64,000 bases of DNA from Piscicola geometra (lineage: Eukaryota; Annelida; Clitellata; Hirudinida; Piscicolidae). Positions 1 through 11,800 of this stretch are shown here, piece by piece; positions within the stretch are counted from its first letter, which is position 1; each line of letters starts with the position of its first letter. The DNA is taken from contig OX030961.1 of the NCBI GenBank assembly GCA_943735955.1, positions 1 through 64,000 on the forward strand. The letters run 5' to 3'. Made by a program: the position numbers and the translations under genes. The notes beneath the pieces are model-generated. The model did no database searches and was not told the DNA's origin. It saw only the letters and a program-made list of their open reading frames with translations.

Positions 1-1248
1 TTTGAAAAGAATGTTAAAAACTTTAAAAAGAATGTTAAAAACTTAAAAAAGAATGTTAAAAACTTTGAAAAGAATGTTAAAAACTTTGAAAAGAATGTTA
101 AAAACTTTAAAAAGAATGTTAAAAACTTTAAATAGAATGTTAAAAACTTTGAAAAGAATGTTAAAAACTTTGAAAAGAATGTTAAAAACTTTGAAAAGAA
201 TTTTAAAAACTTTAAAATGAATGTTAAAAACTTTAAAAAGAATGTTAAAAACTTTAAAAAGAATGTTTAAAACTTTGAAAAGAATGTTAAAAACTTTGAA
301 AAGAATGTTAAAAACATTAAAAAGAATGTTGAAAACTTTGAAAAGAATGTTAAAAACTTTAAAAAGAATGTTAAAAACTTTAAAAAAAATGTTAAAAACT
401 TTAAAAAGAATGTTAAAAACTTTGAAAAGAATGTTAAAAACTTTGAAAAGAATGTTAAAAACTTTAAAATGAATGTTAAAAACTTTAAAAAGAATGTTAA
501 AAACTTTAAAAAGAATGTTAAAAACTTTGAAAAGAATGTTAAAAACTTTGAAAAAGAATGTTAAAACATTAAAAAGAATGTTGAAAACTTTGAAAAGAAT
601 GTTAAAAACTTTAAAAAGAATGTTAAAAACTTTGAAAAGAATGTTAAAAACATTGAAAAGACTGTTGAAAACTTTGAAAAGAATGTTAAAAACTTTAAAA
701 AGAATGTTAAAAACTTAAAAAAGAATGTTAAAAACTTTGAAAAGAATGTTAAAAACTTTGAAAAGAATGTTAAAAACTTTGAAAAGAATGTTAAAAACTT
801 TAAAATGAATGTTAAAAACTTTAAAAAGAATGTTAAAAACTTTAAAAAGAATGTTTAAAACTTTGAAAAGAATGTTAAAAACTTTGAAAAGAATGTTAAA
901 AACATTAAAAAGAATGTTGAAAACTTTGAAAAGAATGTTAAAAACTTTAAAAGAATGTTAAAAACTTTTAAAAAAATGTTAAAAACTTTAAAAAGAATGT
1001 TAAAAACTTTGAAAAGAATGTTAAAAACTTTGAAAAGAATGTTAAAAACTTTAAAATGAATGTTAAAAACTTTAAAAAGAATGTTAAAAACTTCAAAAAG
1101 AATGTTAAAAAACTTTGAAAAGAATGTTAAAAACTTTGAAAAGAATGTTAAAAACATTAAAAAGAATGTTGAAAACTTTGAAAAGAATGTTAAAAACTTT
1201 AAAAAGAATGTTAAAAACTTTGAAAAGAATGTTAAAAACATTGAAAAG

Positions 1249-2025
1249 ACTGTTGAAAACTTTGAAAAGAATGTTAAAAACTTTAAAAAGAATGTTAAAA
1301 ACTTAAAAAAGAATGTTAAAAACTTTGAAAAGAATGTTAAAAACATTAAAAAGAATGTTGAAAACTTTGAAAACAATGTTAAAAACTTTAAAAAGAATGT
1401 TAAAAACTTTAAAAAGAATGTTAAAAACTTTAAAAAGAATGTTAAAAACTTTAAAAAGAATGTTAAAAACTTTAAAAAGAATGTTAAAAACTTTGAAAAG
1501 AATGTTAAAAACTTTGAAAAGAATGTTGAAAACATTAAAAAGAATGTTGAAAACTTTGAAAAGAATGTTAAAAACTTTAAAAAGAATGTTAAAAACTTTG
1601 AAAAGAATGTTAAAAACATTGAAAAGACTGTTGAAAACTTTGAAAAGAATGTTAAAAACTTTAAAAAGAATGTTAAAAACTTAAAAAAGAATGTTAAAAA
1701 CTTTGAAAAGAATGTTAAAAACATTAAAAAGAATGTTGAAAACTTTGAAAACAATGTTAAAAACTTTAAAAGAATGTTAAAAACTTTAAAAAGAATGTTA
1801 AAAACTTTAAAAAGAATGTTAAAAACTTTAAAAAGAATGTTAAAAACTTTAAAAAGAATGTTAAAAACTTTGAAAAGAATGTTAAAAACTTTGAAAAGAA
1901 TGTTAAAAACATTAAAAAGAATGTTGAAAACATTAAAAAGAATGTTGAAAACTTTAAAAAGAATGTTAAAAACTTTAAAAAGAATGTTAAAAACTTTGAA
2001 AAGAATGTTAAAAAACATTGAAAAG
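1249..2025. repeat. 378-bp higher-order repeat, copies in array A (block 1)
   Basis: The diagnostic monomer ACTGTTGAAAAC occurs at 1,249, 1,627 and 2,026. The first spacing is exactly 378 bp (18 monomers); the second is 399 bp (19 monomers). An earlier marker lies at 661. In translation shorthand the 18-mer order is TVENFEK, NVKNFKK, NVKNLKK, NVKNFEK, NVKNIKK, NVENFEN, five NVKNFKK, two NVKNFEK, NV(E/K)NIKK, NVENFEK, NVKNFKK, NVKNFEK, NVKNIEK. The letters only label DNA variants and do not imply a protein. Confidence 0.88.
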
Positions 2026-2044
2026 ACTGTTGAAAACTTTGAAA

Positions 2045-2160
2045 AGAATGTTAAAAACTTTAAAAAGGATGTTAAAAACTTAAAAAAGAAATTTAAAAAC
2101 ATTAAAAAGAATGTTGAAAACTTTGAAAAGAATGTTAAAAACTTTAAAAAGAATGTTTAA
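2045..2160. repeat. HOR-terminal GGATGTT module, array A (first of six)
   Basis: A run of special monomers closes each HOR block: AAAGGATGTT, then an AACTTAAAAAAGAA monomer (followed by ATTTAAA here and ATATTAAA in other copies), then GTTGAAAAC, and finally a GTTTAAAAC monomer. GG of GGATGTT lies at 2,067, 3,474, 4,794, 6,474, 7,335 and 8,133. Spacings are 1,407, 1,320, 1,680, 861 and 798 bp; all but the second are exact multiples of 21. It behaves like a boundary unit of a larger repeat containing variable numbers of 378-bp HORs. Confidence 0.75.
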
Positions 2161-2759
2161 AACTTTAAAAAGAATGTTAAAAACTTTAAAAAGAATGTTA
2201 AAAACTTTAAAAAGAATGTTAAAAACTTTAAAAAAAATGTTAAAAACTTTAAAAAGAATGTTAAAAACTTTGATAAGAATGTTAAAAACTTGAAAAGAAT
2301 GTTAAAAACTTTAAAATGAATGTTAAAAACTTTAAAAAGAATGTTAAAAACTTTAAAAAGAATGTTAAAAACTTTGAAAAGAATGTTAAAAACTTTGAAA
2401 AGAATGTTAAAAACATTAAAAAGAATGTTGAAAACTTTGAAAATAATGTTAAAAACTTTAAAAAGAATGTTAAAAACTTTAAAAAGAATGTTAAAAACTT
2501 TAAAAAGAATGTTAAAAACTTTAAAAAGAATGTTAAAAACTTTAAAAAGAATGTTAAAAACTTTGAAAAGAATGTTAAAAACTTTGAAAAGAATGTTAAA
2601 AACATTAAAAAGAATGTTGAAAACTTTGAAAAGAATGTTAAAAACTTTAAAAAGAATGTTAAAAACATTAAAAAGAATGTTGAAAACTTTGAAAAGAATG
2701 TTAAAAACTTTAAAAAGAATGTTAAAAACTTTGAAAAGAATGTTAAAAACATTGAAAAG

Positions 2760-3433
2760 ACTGTTGAAAACTTTGAAAAGAATGTTAAAAACTTTAAAAA
2801 GAATGTTAAAAACTTAAAAAAGAATGTTAAAAACTTTGAAAAGAATGTTAAAAACATTAAAAAGAATGTTGAAAACTTTGAAAACAATGTTAAAATTTTT
2901 AAAAAGAATGTTAAAAACTTTAAAAAGAATGTTAAAAACTTTAAAAAGAATGTTAAAAACTTTAAAAAGAATGTTAAAAACTTTAAAAAGAATGTTAAAA
3001 ACTTTGAAAAGAATGTTAAAAACTTTGAAAAGAATGTTGAAAACATTAAAAAGAATGTTGAAAACTTTGAAAAGAATGTTAAAAACTTTAAAAAGAATGT
3101 TAAAAACTTTGAAAAGAATGTTAAAAACATTGAAAAGACTGTTGAAAACATTGAAAAGAATGTTAAAAAACTTTAAAAAGAATGTTAAAAACTTAAAAAA
3201 GAATGTTAAAAACTTTGAAAAGAATGTTAAAAACATTAAAAAGAATGTTGAAAACTTTGAAAACAATGTTAAAAACTTTAAAAAGAATGTTAAAAACTTT
3301 AAAAAGAATGTTAAAAACTTTAAAAAGAATGTTAAAAACTTTAAAAAGAATGTTAAAAACTTTAAAAAGAATGTTAAAAACTTTAAAAAGAATGTTAAAA
3401 ACTTTGAAAAGAATGTTAAAAACATTGAAAAGA
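2760..3433. repeat. 378-bp higher-order repeat plus shortened copy (block 2)
   Basis: ACTGTTGAAAAC markers lie at 2,760, 3,138 and 3,433. The first interval is 378 bp. The second is 295 bp, which is 14 monomers plus one inserted A near 3,166, so it is a HOR that has lost four monomers. The same internal order of variants, including the GAAAAC-ending monomer followed by a run of TTTAAAAAG monomers, is visible in both. Confidence 0.82.
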
Positions 3434-3912
3434 CTGTTGAAAACTTTGAAAAGAATGTTAAAAACTTTAAAAAGGATGTTATAAACTTAAAAAAGAATAT
3501 TAAAAACATTAAAAAGAATGTTGAAAACTTTGAAAAGAATGTTAAAAACTTTAAAAAGAATGTTTAAAACTTTAAAAAGAAGTTAAAACTTTAAAAAGAA
3601 TGTTAAAAACTTTAAAAAGAATGTTAAAAACTTTAAAAAAAATGTTAAAAACTTTAAAAAGAATGTTAAAACTTTGAAAAGAATGTTAAAAACTTTGAAA
3701 AGAATGTTAAAAACTTTAAAATGAATGTTAAAAACTTTAAAAAGAATGTTAAAAACTTTAAAAAGAATGTTAAAAACTTTGAAAAGAATGTTAAAAACTT
3801 TGAAAAGAATGTTAAAAACATTAAAAAGAATGTTGAAAACTTTGAAAAGAATGTTAAAAACTTTAAAAAGAATGTTAAAAACTTTGAAAAGAATGTTAAA
3901 AACATTGAAAAG

Positions 3913-4752
3913 ACTGTTGAAAACTTTGAAAAGAATGTTAAAAACTTTAAAAAGAATGTTAAAAACTTAAAAAAGAATGTTAAAAACTTTGAAAAGAATG
4001 TTAAAAACATTAAAAAGAATGTTGAAAACTTTGAAAACAATGTTAAAAACTTTAAAAAGAATGTTAAAAACTTTAAAAAGAATGTTAAAAACTTTAAAAA
4101 GAATGTTAAAAACTTTAAAAAGAATGTTAAAAACTTTAAAAAGAATGTTAAAAACTTTGAAAAGAATGTTAAAAACTTTGAAAAGAATGTTAAAAACATT
4201 AAAAAGAATGTTGAAAACTTTGAAAAGAATGTTAAAAACTTTAAAAAGAATGTTAAAAACTTTGAAAAGAATGTTAAAAACATTGAAAAGACTGTTGAAA
4301 ACTTTGAAAAGAATGTTAAAAACTTTAAAAAGAATGTTAAAAACTTTGAAAAGAATGTTAAAAACTTTAAAAAGAATGTTAAAAACTTTAAAAAGAATGT
4401 TAAAAACTTTGAAAAGAATGTTAAAAACTTTAAAAAGAATGTTAAAAACTTTGAAAAGAATGTTAAAAACTTTGAAAAGAATGTTAAAAACATTAAAAAG
4501 AATGTTGAAAACTTTGAAAAGAATGTTAAAAACTTTAAAAAGAATGTTAAAAACTTTAAAAAGAATGTTAACAACCTTGAAAAAAATGTTAAAAACTTTG
4601 AAAAGAATGTTAAAAACATTAAAAAGAATGTTGAAAACTTTGAAAAGAATGTTGAAAACTTTGAAAAGAATGTTAAAAACTTTAAAAAGAATGTTAAAAA
4701 CTTTAAAAAGAATGTTAAAAACTTTGAAAAGAATGTTAAAAACATTGAAAAG
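3913..4752. repeat. 378-bp higher-order repeat and rearranged 462-bp copy (block 3)
   Basis: ACTGTTGAAAAC markers at 3,913, 4,291 and 4,753 are spaced 378 and 462 bp (18 and 22 monomers). The 462-bp interval carries a rare AACAACCTTG variant near 4,569 that is seen again near 5,349. This links it to the insert-like stretch at 4,890-5,560, where the HOR order is lost. Confidence 0.8.
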
Positions 4753-5676
4753 ACTGTTGAAAACTTTGAAAAGAATGTTAAAAACTTTAAAAAGGATGTT
4801 AAAAACTTAAAAAAGAATATTAAAAACATTAAAAAGAATGTTGAAAACTTTGAAAAAAATGTTAAAAACTTTAAAAAGAATGTTTAAAACTTTAAAAAGA
4901 ATGTTAAAAACTTTAAAAAGAATGTTAAAAACTTTAAAAAGAATGTTAAAAAACTTTTAAAAAAATGTTAAAAACTTTAAAAAGAATGTTAAAAACTTTG
5001 GAAAGAATGTTAAAAACTTTGAAAAGAATGTTAAAAACATTAAAAAGAATGTTAAAAACTTTGAAAAGAATGTTAAAAACTTTAAAAAGAATGTTGAAAA
5101 CTTTGAAAAGAATGTTAAAAACTTTGAAAAGAATATTAAAAACATTAAAAAGAATGTTGAAAACTTTGAAAAGAATGTTTAAAACTTTAAAAAGAATGTT
5201 AAAAACTTTAAAAAGAATGTTAAAAACTTTAAAAAGAATGTTTAAAACTTTAAAAAGAATGTTAAAAACTTTTTAAAAAATGTTAAAAACTTTAAAAAGA
5301 ATGTTAAAAACTTTGAAAAGAATGTTAAAAACTTTAAAAAGAATGTTAACAACCTTGAAAAAAATGTTAAAAACTTTGATAAGAATCTTAAAAACATTAA
5401 AAAGAATGTTGAAAACTTTGAAAAGAATGTTGAAAACTTTGAAAAGAATGTTGAAAACTTTGAAAAGAATGTTAAAAACTTTAAAAAGAATGTTAAAAAC
5501 TTTAAAAAGAATGTTAAAAACTTCAAAAAGAATGTTAAAAACTTTAAAAAGAATGTAAAAACTTTGAAAAGAATGTTAAAAACATTAAAAAGAATGTTGA
5601 AAACTTTGAAAAGAATGTTAAAAACTTTAAAAAGAATGTTAAAAACTTTGAAAAGAATGTTAAAAACATTGAAAAG

Positions 5677-6810
5677 ACTGTTGAAAACTTTGAAAAGAAT
5701 GTTATAAACTTTAAAAAGAATGTTAAAAACTTAAAAAAGAATGTTAAAAACTTTGAAAAGAATGTTAAAAACATTAAAAAGAATGTTGAAAACTTTGAAA
5801 ACAATGTTAAAAACTTTAAAAAGAATGTTAAAAACTTTAAAAAGAATGTTAAAAACTTTAAAAAGAATGTTAAAAACTTTAAAAAGAATGTTAAAAACTT
5901 TAAAAAGAATGTTAAAAACTTTGAAAAGAATGTTAAAAACTTTGAAAAGAATGTTGAAAACATTAAAAAGAATGTTGAAAACTTTGAAAAGAATGTTAAA
6001 AACTTTAAAAAGAATGTTAAAAACTTTGAAAAGAATGTTAAAAACATTGAAAAGACTGTTGAAAACATTGAAAAGAATGTTAAAAACTTTAAAAAGAATG
6101 TTAAAAACTTAAAAAAGAATGTTAAAAACTTTGAAAAGAATGTTAAAAACATTAAAAAGAATGTTGAAAACTTTGAAAACAATGTTAAAAACTTTAAAAA
6201 GAATGTTAAAAACTTTAAAAAGAATGTTAAAAACTTTAAAAAGAATGTTAAAAACTTTAAAAAGAATGTTAAAAACTTTAAAAAGAATGTTAAAAACTTT
6301 GAAAAGAATGTTAAAAACTTTGAAAAGAATGTTAAAAACATTAAAAAGAATGTTGAAAACTTTAAAAAGAATGTTAAAAACTTTAAAAAGAATGTTAAAA
6401 ACTTTGAAAAGAATGTTAAAAACATTGAAAAGACTGTTGAAAACTTTGAAAAGAATGTTAAAAACTTTAAAAAGGATGTTAAAAACTTAAAAAAGAATAT
6501 TAAAAACATTAAAAAGAATGTTGAAAACTTTGAAAAGAATGTTAAAAACTTTAAAAAGAATGTTTAAAACTTTAAAAAGAATGTTAAAAACTTTAAAAAG
6601 AATGTTAAAAACTTTAAAAAGAATGTTAAAAACTTTAAAAAAAATGTTAAAAACTTTAAAAAGAATGTTAAAAACTTTGAAAAGAATGTTAAAAACTTTG
6701 AAAAGAATGTTAAAAACTTTAAAATGAATGTTAAAAACTTTAAAAAGAATGTTAAAAACATTAAAAAGAATGTTAAAAACTTTGAAAAGAATGTTAAAAA
6801 CTTTGAAAAG
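5677..6810. repeat. Consecutive 378-bp higher-order repeats (block 4)
   Basis: Markers at 5,677, 6,055 and 6,433 give two successive intervals of exactly 378 bp, the clearest HOR run in array A. Read against each other, the two copies (5,677-6,054 and 6,055-6,432) differ by only about five substitutions with no indel, roughly 98-99% identity by eye, while neighbouring monomers within a copy differ more. That is the signature of a genuine higher-order unit. The next marker is at 6,916 (483 bp, 23 monomers). Confidence 0.9.
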
Positions 6811-6915
6811 AATGTTAAAAACATTAAAAAGAATGGTGAAAACTTTGAAAAGAATGTTAAAAACTTTAAAAAGAATGTTAAAAACTTTGAAAAGAATGTT
6901 AAAAACATTGAAAAG

Positions 6916-7293
6916 ACTGTTGAAAACTTTGAAAAGAATGTTAAAAACTTCAAAAAGAATGTTAAAAACTTAAAAAAGAATGTTAAAAACTTTGAAAAGA
7001 ATGTTAAAAACATTAAAAAGAATGTTGAAAACTTTGAAAACAATGTTAAAAACTTTAAAAAGAATGTTAAAAACTTTAAAAAGAATGTTAAAAACTTTAA
7101 AAAGAATGTTAAAAACTTTAAAAAGAATGTTAAAAACTTTAAAAAGAATGTTAAAAACTTTGAAAAGAATGTTAAAAACTTTAAAAAGAATGTTAAAAAC
7201 ATTAAAAAGAATGTTGAAAACTTTGAAAAGAATGTTAAAAACTTTAAAAAGAATGTTAAAAACTTTGAAAAGAATGTTAAAAACATTGAAAAG
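6916..7293. repeat. 378-bp higher-order repeat (block 5)
   Basis: Markers at 6,916 and 7,294 are exactly 378 bp apart and contain the same 18-monomer order as block 4. The following marker is at 8,092, 798 bp (38 monomers) later. All markers from 3,913 to 8,092 share the same phase modulo 21, so there is no net length change in monomer register over 4.2 kb. Confidence 0.87.
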
Positions 7294-8814
7294 ACTGTTG
7301 AAAACTTTGAAAAGAATGTTAAAAACTTTAAAAAGGATGTTAAAAACTTAAAAAAGAATATTAAAAACATTAAAAAGAATGTTGAAAACTTTGAAAAGAA
7401 TGTTAAAAACTTTAAAAAGAATGTTTAAAACTTTAAAAAGAATGTTAAAAACTTTAAAAAGAATGTTAAAAACTTTAAAAAGAATGTTAAAAACTTTTAA
7501 AAAAATGTTAAAAACTTTAAAAAGAATGTTAAAAACTTTGGAAAGAATGTTAAAAACTTTGAAAAGAATGTTAAAAACATTAAAAAGAATGTTAAAAACT
7601 TTGAAAAGAATGTTAAAAACTTTAAAAAGAATGTTGAAAACTTTGAAAAGAATGTTAAAAACTTTGAAAAGAATATTAAAAACATTAAAAAGAATGTTGA
7701 AAACTTTGAAAAGAATGTTAAAAACTTTAAAAAGAATGTTAAAAACTTTAAAAAGAATGTTAAAAACTTTAAAAAGAATGTTAAAAACTTTAAAAAGAAT
7801 GTTAAAAACTTTTAAAAAAATGTTAAAAACTTTAAAAAGAATGTTAAAAACTTTGAAAAGAATGTTAAAAACTTTAAAAAGAATGTTAACAACTTTGAAA
7901 AAAATGTTAAAAACTTTGAAAAGAATGTTAAAAACATTAAAAAGAACGTTGAAAACTTTGAAAAGAATGTTGAAAACTTTGAAAAGAATGTTAAAAACTT
8001 TAAAAAGAATGTTAAAAACTTTAAAAAGAATGTTAAAAACTTTAAAAAGAATGTTAAAAACTTTGAAAAGAATGTTAAAAACATTGAAAAGACTGTTGAA
8101 AACTTTGAAAAGAATGTTATAAACTTTAAAAAGGATGTTAAAAACTTAAAAAAGAATATTAAAAACATTAAAAAGAATGTTGAAAACTTGGAAAAGAATG
8201 TTAAAAACTTTAAAAAGAATGTTTAAAACTTTAAAAAGAATGTTAAAAACTTTAAAAAGAATGTTAAAAACTTTAAAAAGAATGTTAAAAACTTTAAAAA
8301 AATGTTAAAAACTTTAAAAAGAATGTTAAAAACTTTGAAAAGAATGTTAAAAACTTTGAAAAGAATGTTAAAAACATTAAAAAGAATGTTGAAAACTTTG
8401 AAAAGAATGTTAAAAACTTTAAAAAGAATGTTGAAAACTTTGAAAAGAATGTTAAAAACTTTGAAAAGAATATTAAAAACATTAAAAAGAATGTTGAAAA
8501 CTTTGAAAAGAATGTTAAAAACTTTAAAAAGAATGTTAAAAACTTTAAAAAGAATGTTAACAACTTTGAAAAAAATGTTAAAAACTTTGAAAAGAATGTT
8601 AAAAACATTAAAAAGAATGTTGAAAACTTTGAAAAGAATGTTAAAAACTTTAAAAAGAATGTTAAAAACTTTAAATAGAATGTAAAAACTTTAAAAAGAA
8701 TGTTAAAAACTTTGAAAAGAATGTTAAAAACTTTAAAAAGAATGTTAAAAACTTTGAAAAGAATGTTAAAAACATTGAAAAGAATGTTAAAAACTCTAAA
8801 AAGAATGTTAAAAA

Positions 8815-8824
8815 CTTAAAATTT
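8815..8824. other. Abrupt junction between the 21-bp and 17-bp satellites
   Basis: The last array A unit stops inside CTTAAA at about 8,815-8,820, and the first array B unit begins at ATTTACATATATTGC from 8,821. The exact breakpoint is ambiguous by 2-4 bases because both flanks are A-rich. There is no spacer, target-site duplication, transposon end or unique sequence. The last 150 bp of array A is slightly more divergent (AAATAGAATG near 8,674, a one-base loss near 8,682, a unique AACTCTAAA at 8,792-8,800). Array B is near consensus from its first monomers. Confidence 0.93.
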
Positions 8825-11800
8825 ACATATATTGCATATTTACGTATATTGCATATTTACATATATTGCATATTTACATATATTGCATATTTACATATAT
8901 TGCATATTTACATATATTGCATATTTACATATATTGCATATTTACATATATTGCATATTTACATATATTGCATATTTAAATATATTGCATGTTTACATAT
9001 ATTGCATATTTACATATATTGCATATTTACATATACTGCATATTTACATTTATTGCATATTTACATATATTGCATATTTACATATATTGCATATTTACAT
9101 ATATTGCCTTTTTACATATATTGCATATTTACATCTGTTGCATATATACATATATTGCATATTTTCATATATTGCATCTTTACATATATTGCATATTTAC
9201 ATATATTGCATATTTACATATATTGCATATTTACATATATTGCATATTTACATATATTGCATATTTACATATATTGCATATTTACATATATTACATATTT
9301 ACATATATTGCATATTTACATATACTGCATATTTACATTTATTGCATATTTACATATATTGCATATTTACATATATTGCATATTTACATATATTGCATAT
9401 TTACATATATTACCTTTTTACATATATTGCATATTTACATATGTTGCATATATACATATATTGCATATTTTCCTATATTGCATATTTACATATATTGCAT
9501 ATTTACATATATTGCATATTTACATATATTGCATGTTTTCATATATTGCGTATTTACATATATTGCATTTCAACATATATTGCATTTCAACATATATTGC
9601 ATATTTACATATATTGCATATTTACATATATTGCATATTTACATATATTGCATATTTACATATATTGCATATTTACATATATTGCATATTTACATATATT
9701 GCATATTTACATATATTGCATATTTACATATATTGCATATTTACATATATTGCATATTTACATATATTGCATATTTACATATATTGCATATTTACATATA
9801 TTGCATATTTACATATATTGCATATTTATATATATTGCATATTTACATATATTGCATATTTACGTATATTGCATATTTACATGTATTGCATATTTACATA
9901 TATTGCATATTTGCATATATTGCATATTTACATAAATTGCATATTTACATATATTGCATATTTACATATATTGCATATTTACATATACTGCATATTCACA
10001 TTTATTGCATATTTACATATATTGCATATTTACATATATTGCATATTTACATATATTGCCTTTTTACATATATTGCATATTTACATATGTTGCATATATA
10101 CATATATTGCATATTTTCATATATTGCATAATTACATATATTGCATATTTACATATATTGCATATTTACATATATTGCATATTTACATATATTGCATATT
10201 TACATATATTGCATATTTACATATTATGCATATATACATATATTGCATATTTACATATATTGCATCTTTACATATATTGCATATTTACAAATATTGCATA
10301 TTTACATATATTGCATATTTACATATATTGCATATTTACATATATTGCATATTTACATATATTGCATCTTTACATATATTGCATATTTACATATATTGCA
10401 TATTTACATATATTGCATATTTACATATATTGCATATTTACATATATTGCATATTTACATATATTGCATATTTACATATACTGCATATTTACATTTATTG
10501 CATATTTACATATATTGCATATTTACATATATTGCATATTTACATATATTGCATATTTACATATATTGCCTTTTTACATATATTGCATATTTACATATGT
10601 TGCATATATACATATATTGCATATTTTCCTATATTGCATATTTACATATATTGCATATTTACATATATTGCATATTTACATATATTGCATGTTTTCATAT
10701 ATTGCGTATTTACATATATTGCATTTCAACATATATTGCATTTCAACATATATTGCATATTTACATATATTGCATATTTACATATATTGCTCATTTACAT
10801 ATATTTCATATTTACATATATTGCATATTTACATATATTGCATATTTACATATATTGCATATTTACATATATTGCATATTTACATATATTGCATATTTAC
10901 ATATATTGCATATTTACATATCTTGCATATTTACATATATTGCCTTTTTACATATATTGCATATTTACATATGTTGCATATATACATATATTGCATATTT
11001 TCATATATTGCATAATTACATATATTGCATATTTACATATATTGCATATTTACATATATTGCATATTTACATATATTGCATATTTACATATCTTGCATAT
11101 TTACATATATTGCCTTTTTACATATATTGCATATTTACATATGTTGCATATATACATATATTGCATATTTTCATATATTGCATAATTACATATATTGCAT
11201 ATTTACATATATTGCATATTTACATATATTGCATATTTACATATATTGCATATTTACATATATTGCATATTTACATATTATGCATATATACATATATTGC
11301 ATATTTACATATATTGCATCTTTACATATATTGCATATTTACATATATTGCATATTTACATATATTGCATATTTATATATATTGCATATTTACATATATT
11401 GCATATTTACATATATTGCATCTTTACATATATTGCATATTTACATATATTGCATATTTACATATACTGCATATTTACATTGATTGCATATTTACATATA
11501 TTGCATATTTACATATATTGCATATTTACATATATTGCATATTTACATATATTGCCTTTTTACATATATTGCATATTTACATATGTTGCATATATACATA
11601 TATTGCATATTTTCCTATATTGCATATTTACATATATTGCATATTTACATATATTGCATATTTACATATATTGCATATTTACATATATTGCATGTTTTCA
11701 TATATTGCATATTTACATATATTGCATTTCAATATATATTGCATTTCAACATATATTGCATATTTACATATATTGCATATTTACATATATTGCATATTTA

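Larger units (their letters stand above)
1..8820. repeat. Array A: 21-bp AT-rich satellite, about 420 tandem copies
   Basis: The whole stretch is a head-to-tail array of a 21-bp unit, AATGTTAAAAAC followed by TTTAAAAAG. Common variants are TTTGAAAAG, ATTAAAAAG, ATTGAAAAG and a GTTGAAAAC form of the first half. The consensus is 14-19% GC, and the + strand has about twice as many A as T. There is no unique sequence inside. Because 21 is a multiple of 3, a 7-residue peptide repeats in each stop-free frame: MLKTLKR and NVKNFKK on +, FLKFLTF and LFKVFNI on the minus strand. Four frames open on both strands at once is a by-product of the unit. One-base indels (for example near 545-570, 950, 1,107, 1,768, 2,011, 2,289, 3,166, 3,580 and 5,556) break those frames freely, so coding is not supported. 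The array continues beyond the left edge. Confidence 0.97.

Noticed and set aside
221..718. Lysine-rich open frames with MLKTLKR repeats on + (also 1,313-1,684, 3,977-4,810, 7,379-8,122 and others)
   Set aside because: They follow from a stop-free 21-bp unit. The neighbouring + frame (NVKNFKK) and two minus frames are equally open, one-base indels are tolerated, and there is no unique start region or domain. They are not genes, coiled-coil proteins or antimicrobial peptides on this evidence.
855..2102. Phenylalanine-rich minus-strand open frame of 415 codons (FLKFLTFF repeats), and similar ones at 2,282-3,151, 3,666-4,829 and 5,544-6,509
   Set aside because: These are antisense readings of the same 21-bp satellite. 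A membrane protein was considered because of hydrophobicity, but composition is dictated by A-rich repeats and there is no other support.
8780..8860. Transposon or target-site duplication at the array junction
   Set aside because: There are no terminal inverted repeats, poly-A tail with an upstream element, or flanking direct repeat other than the satellites themselves.
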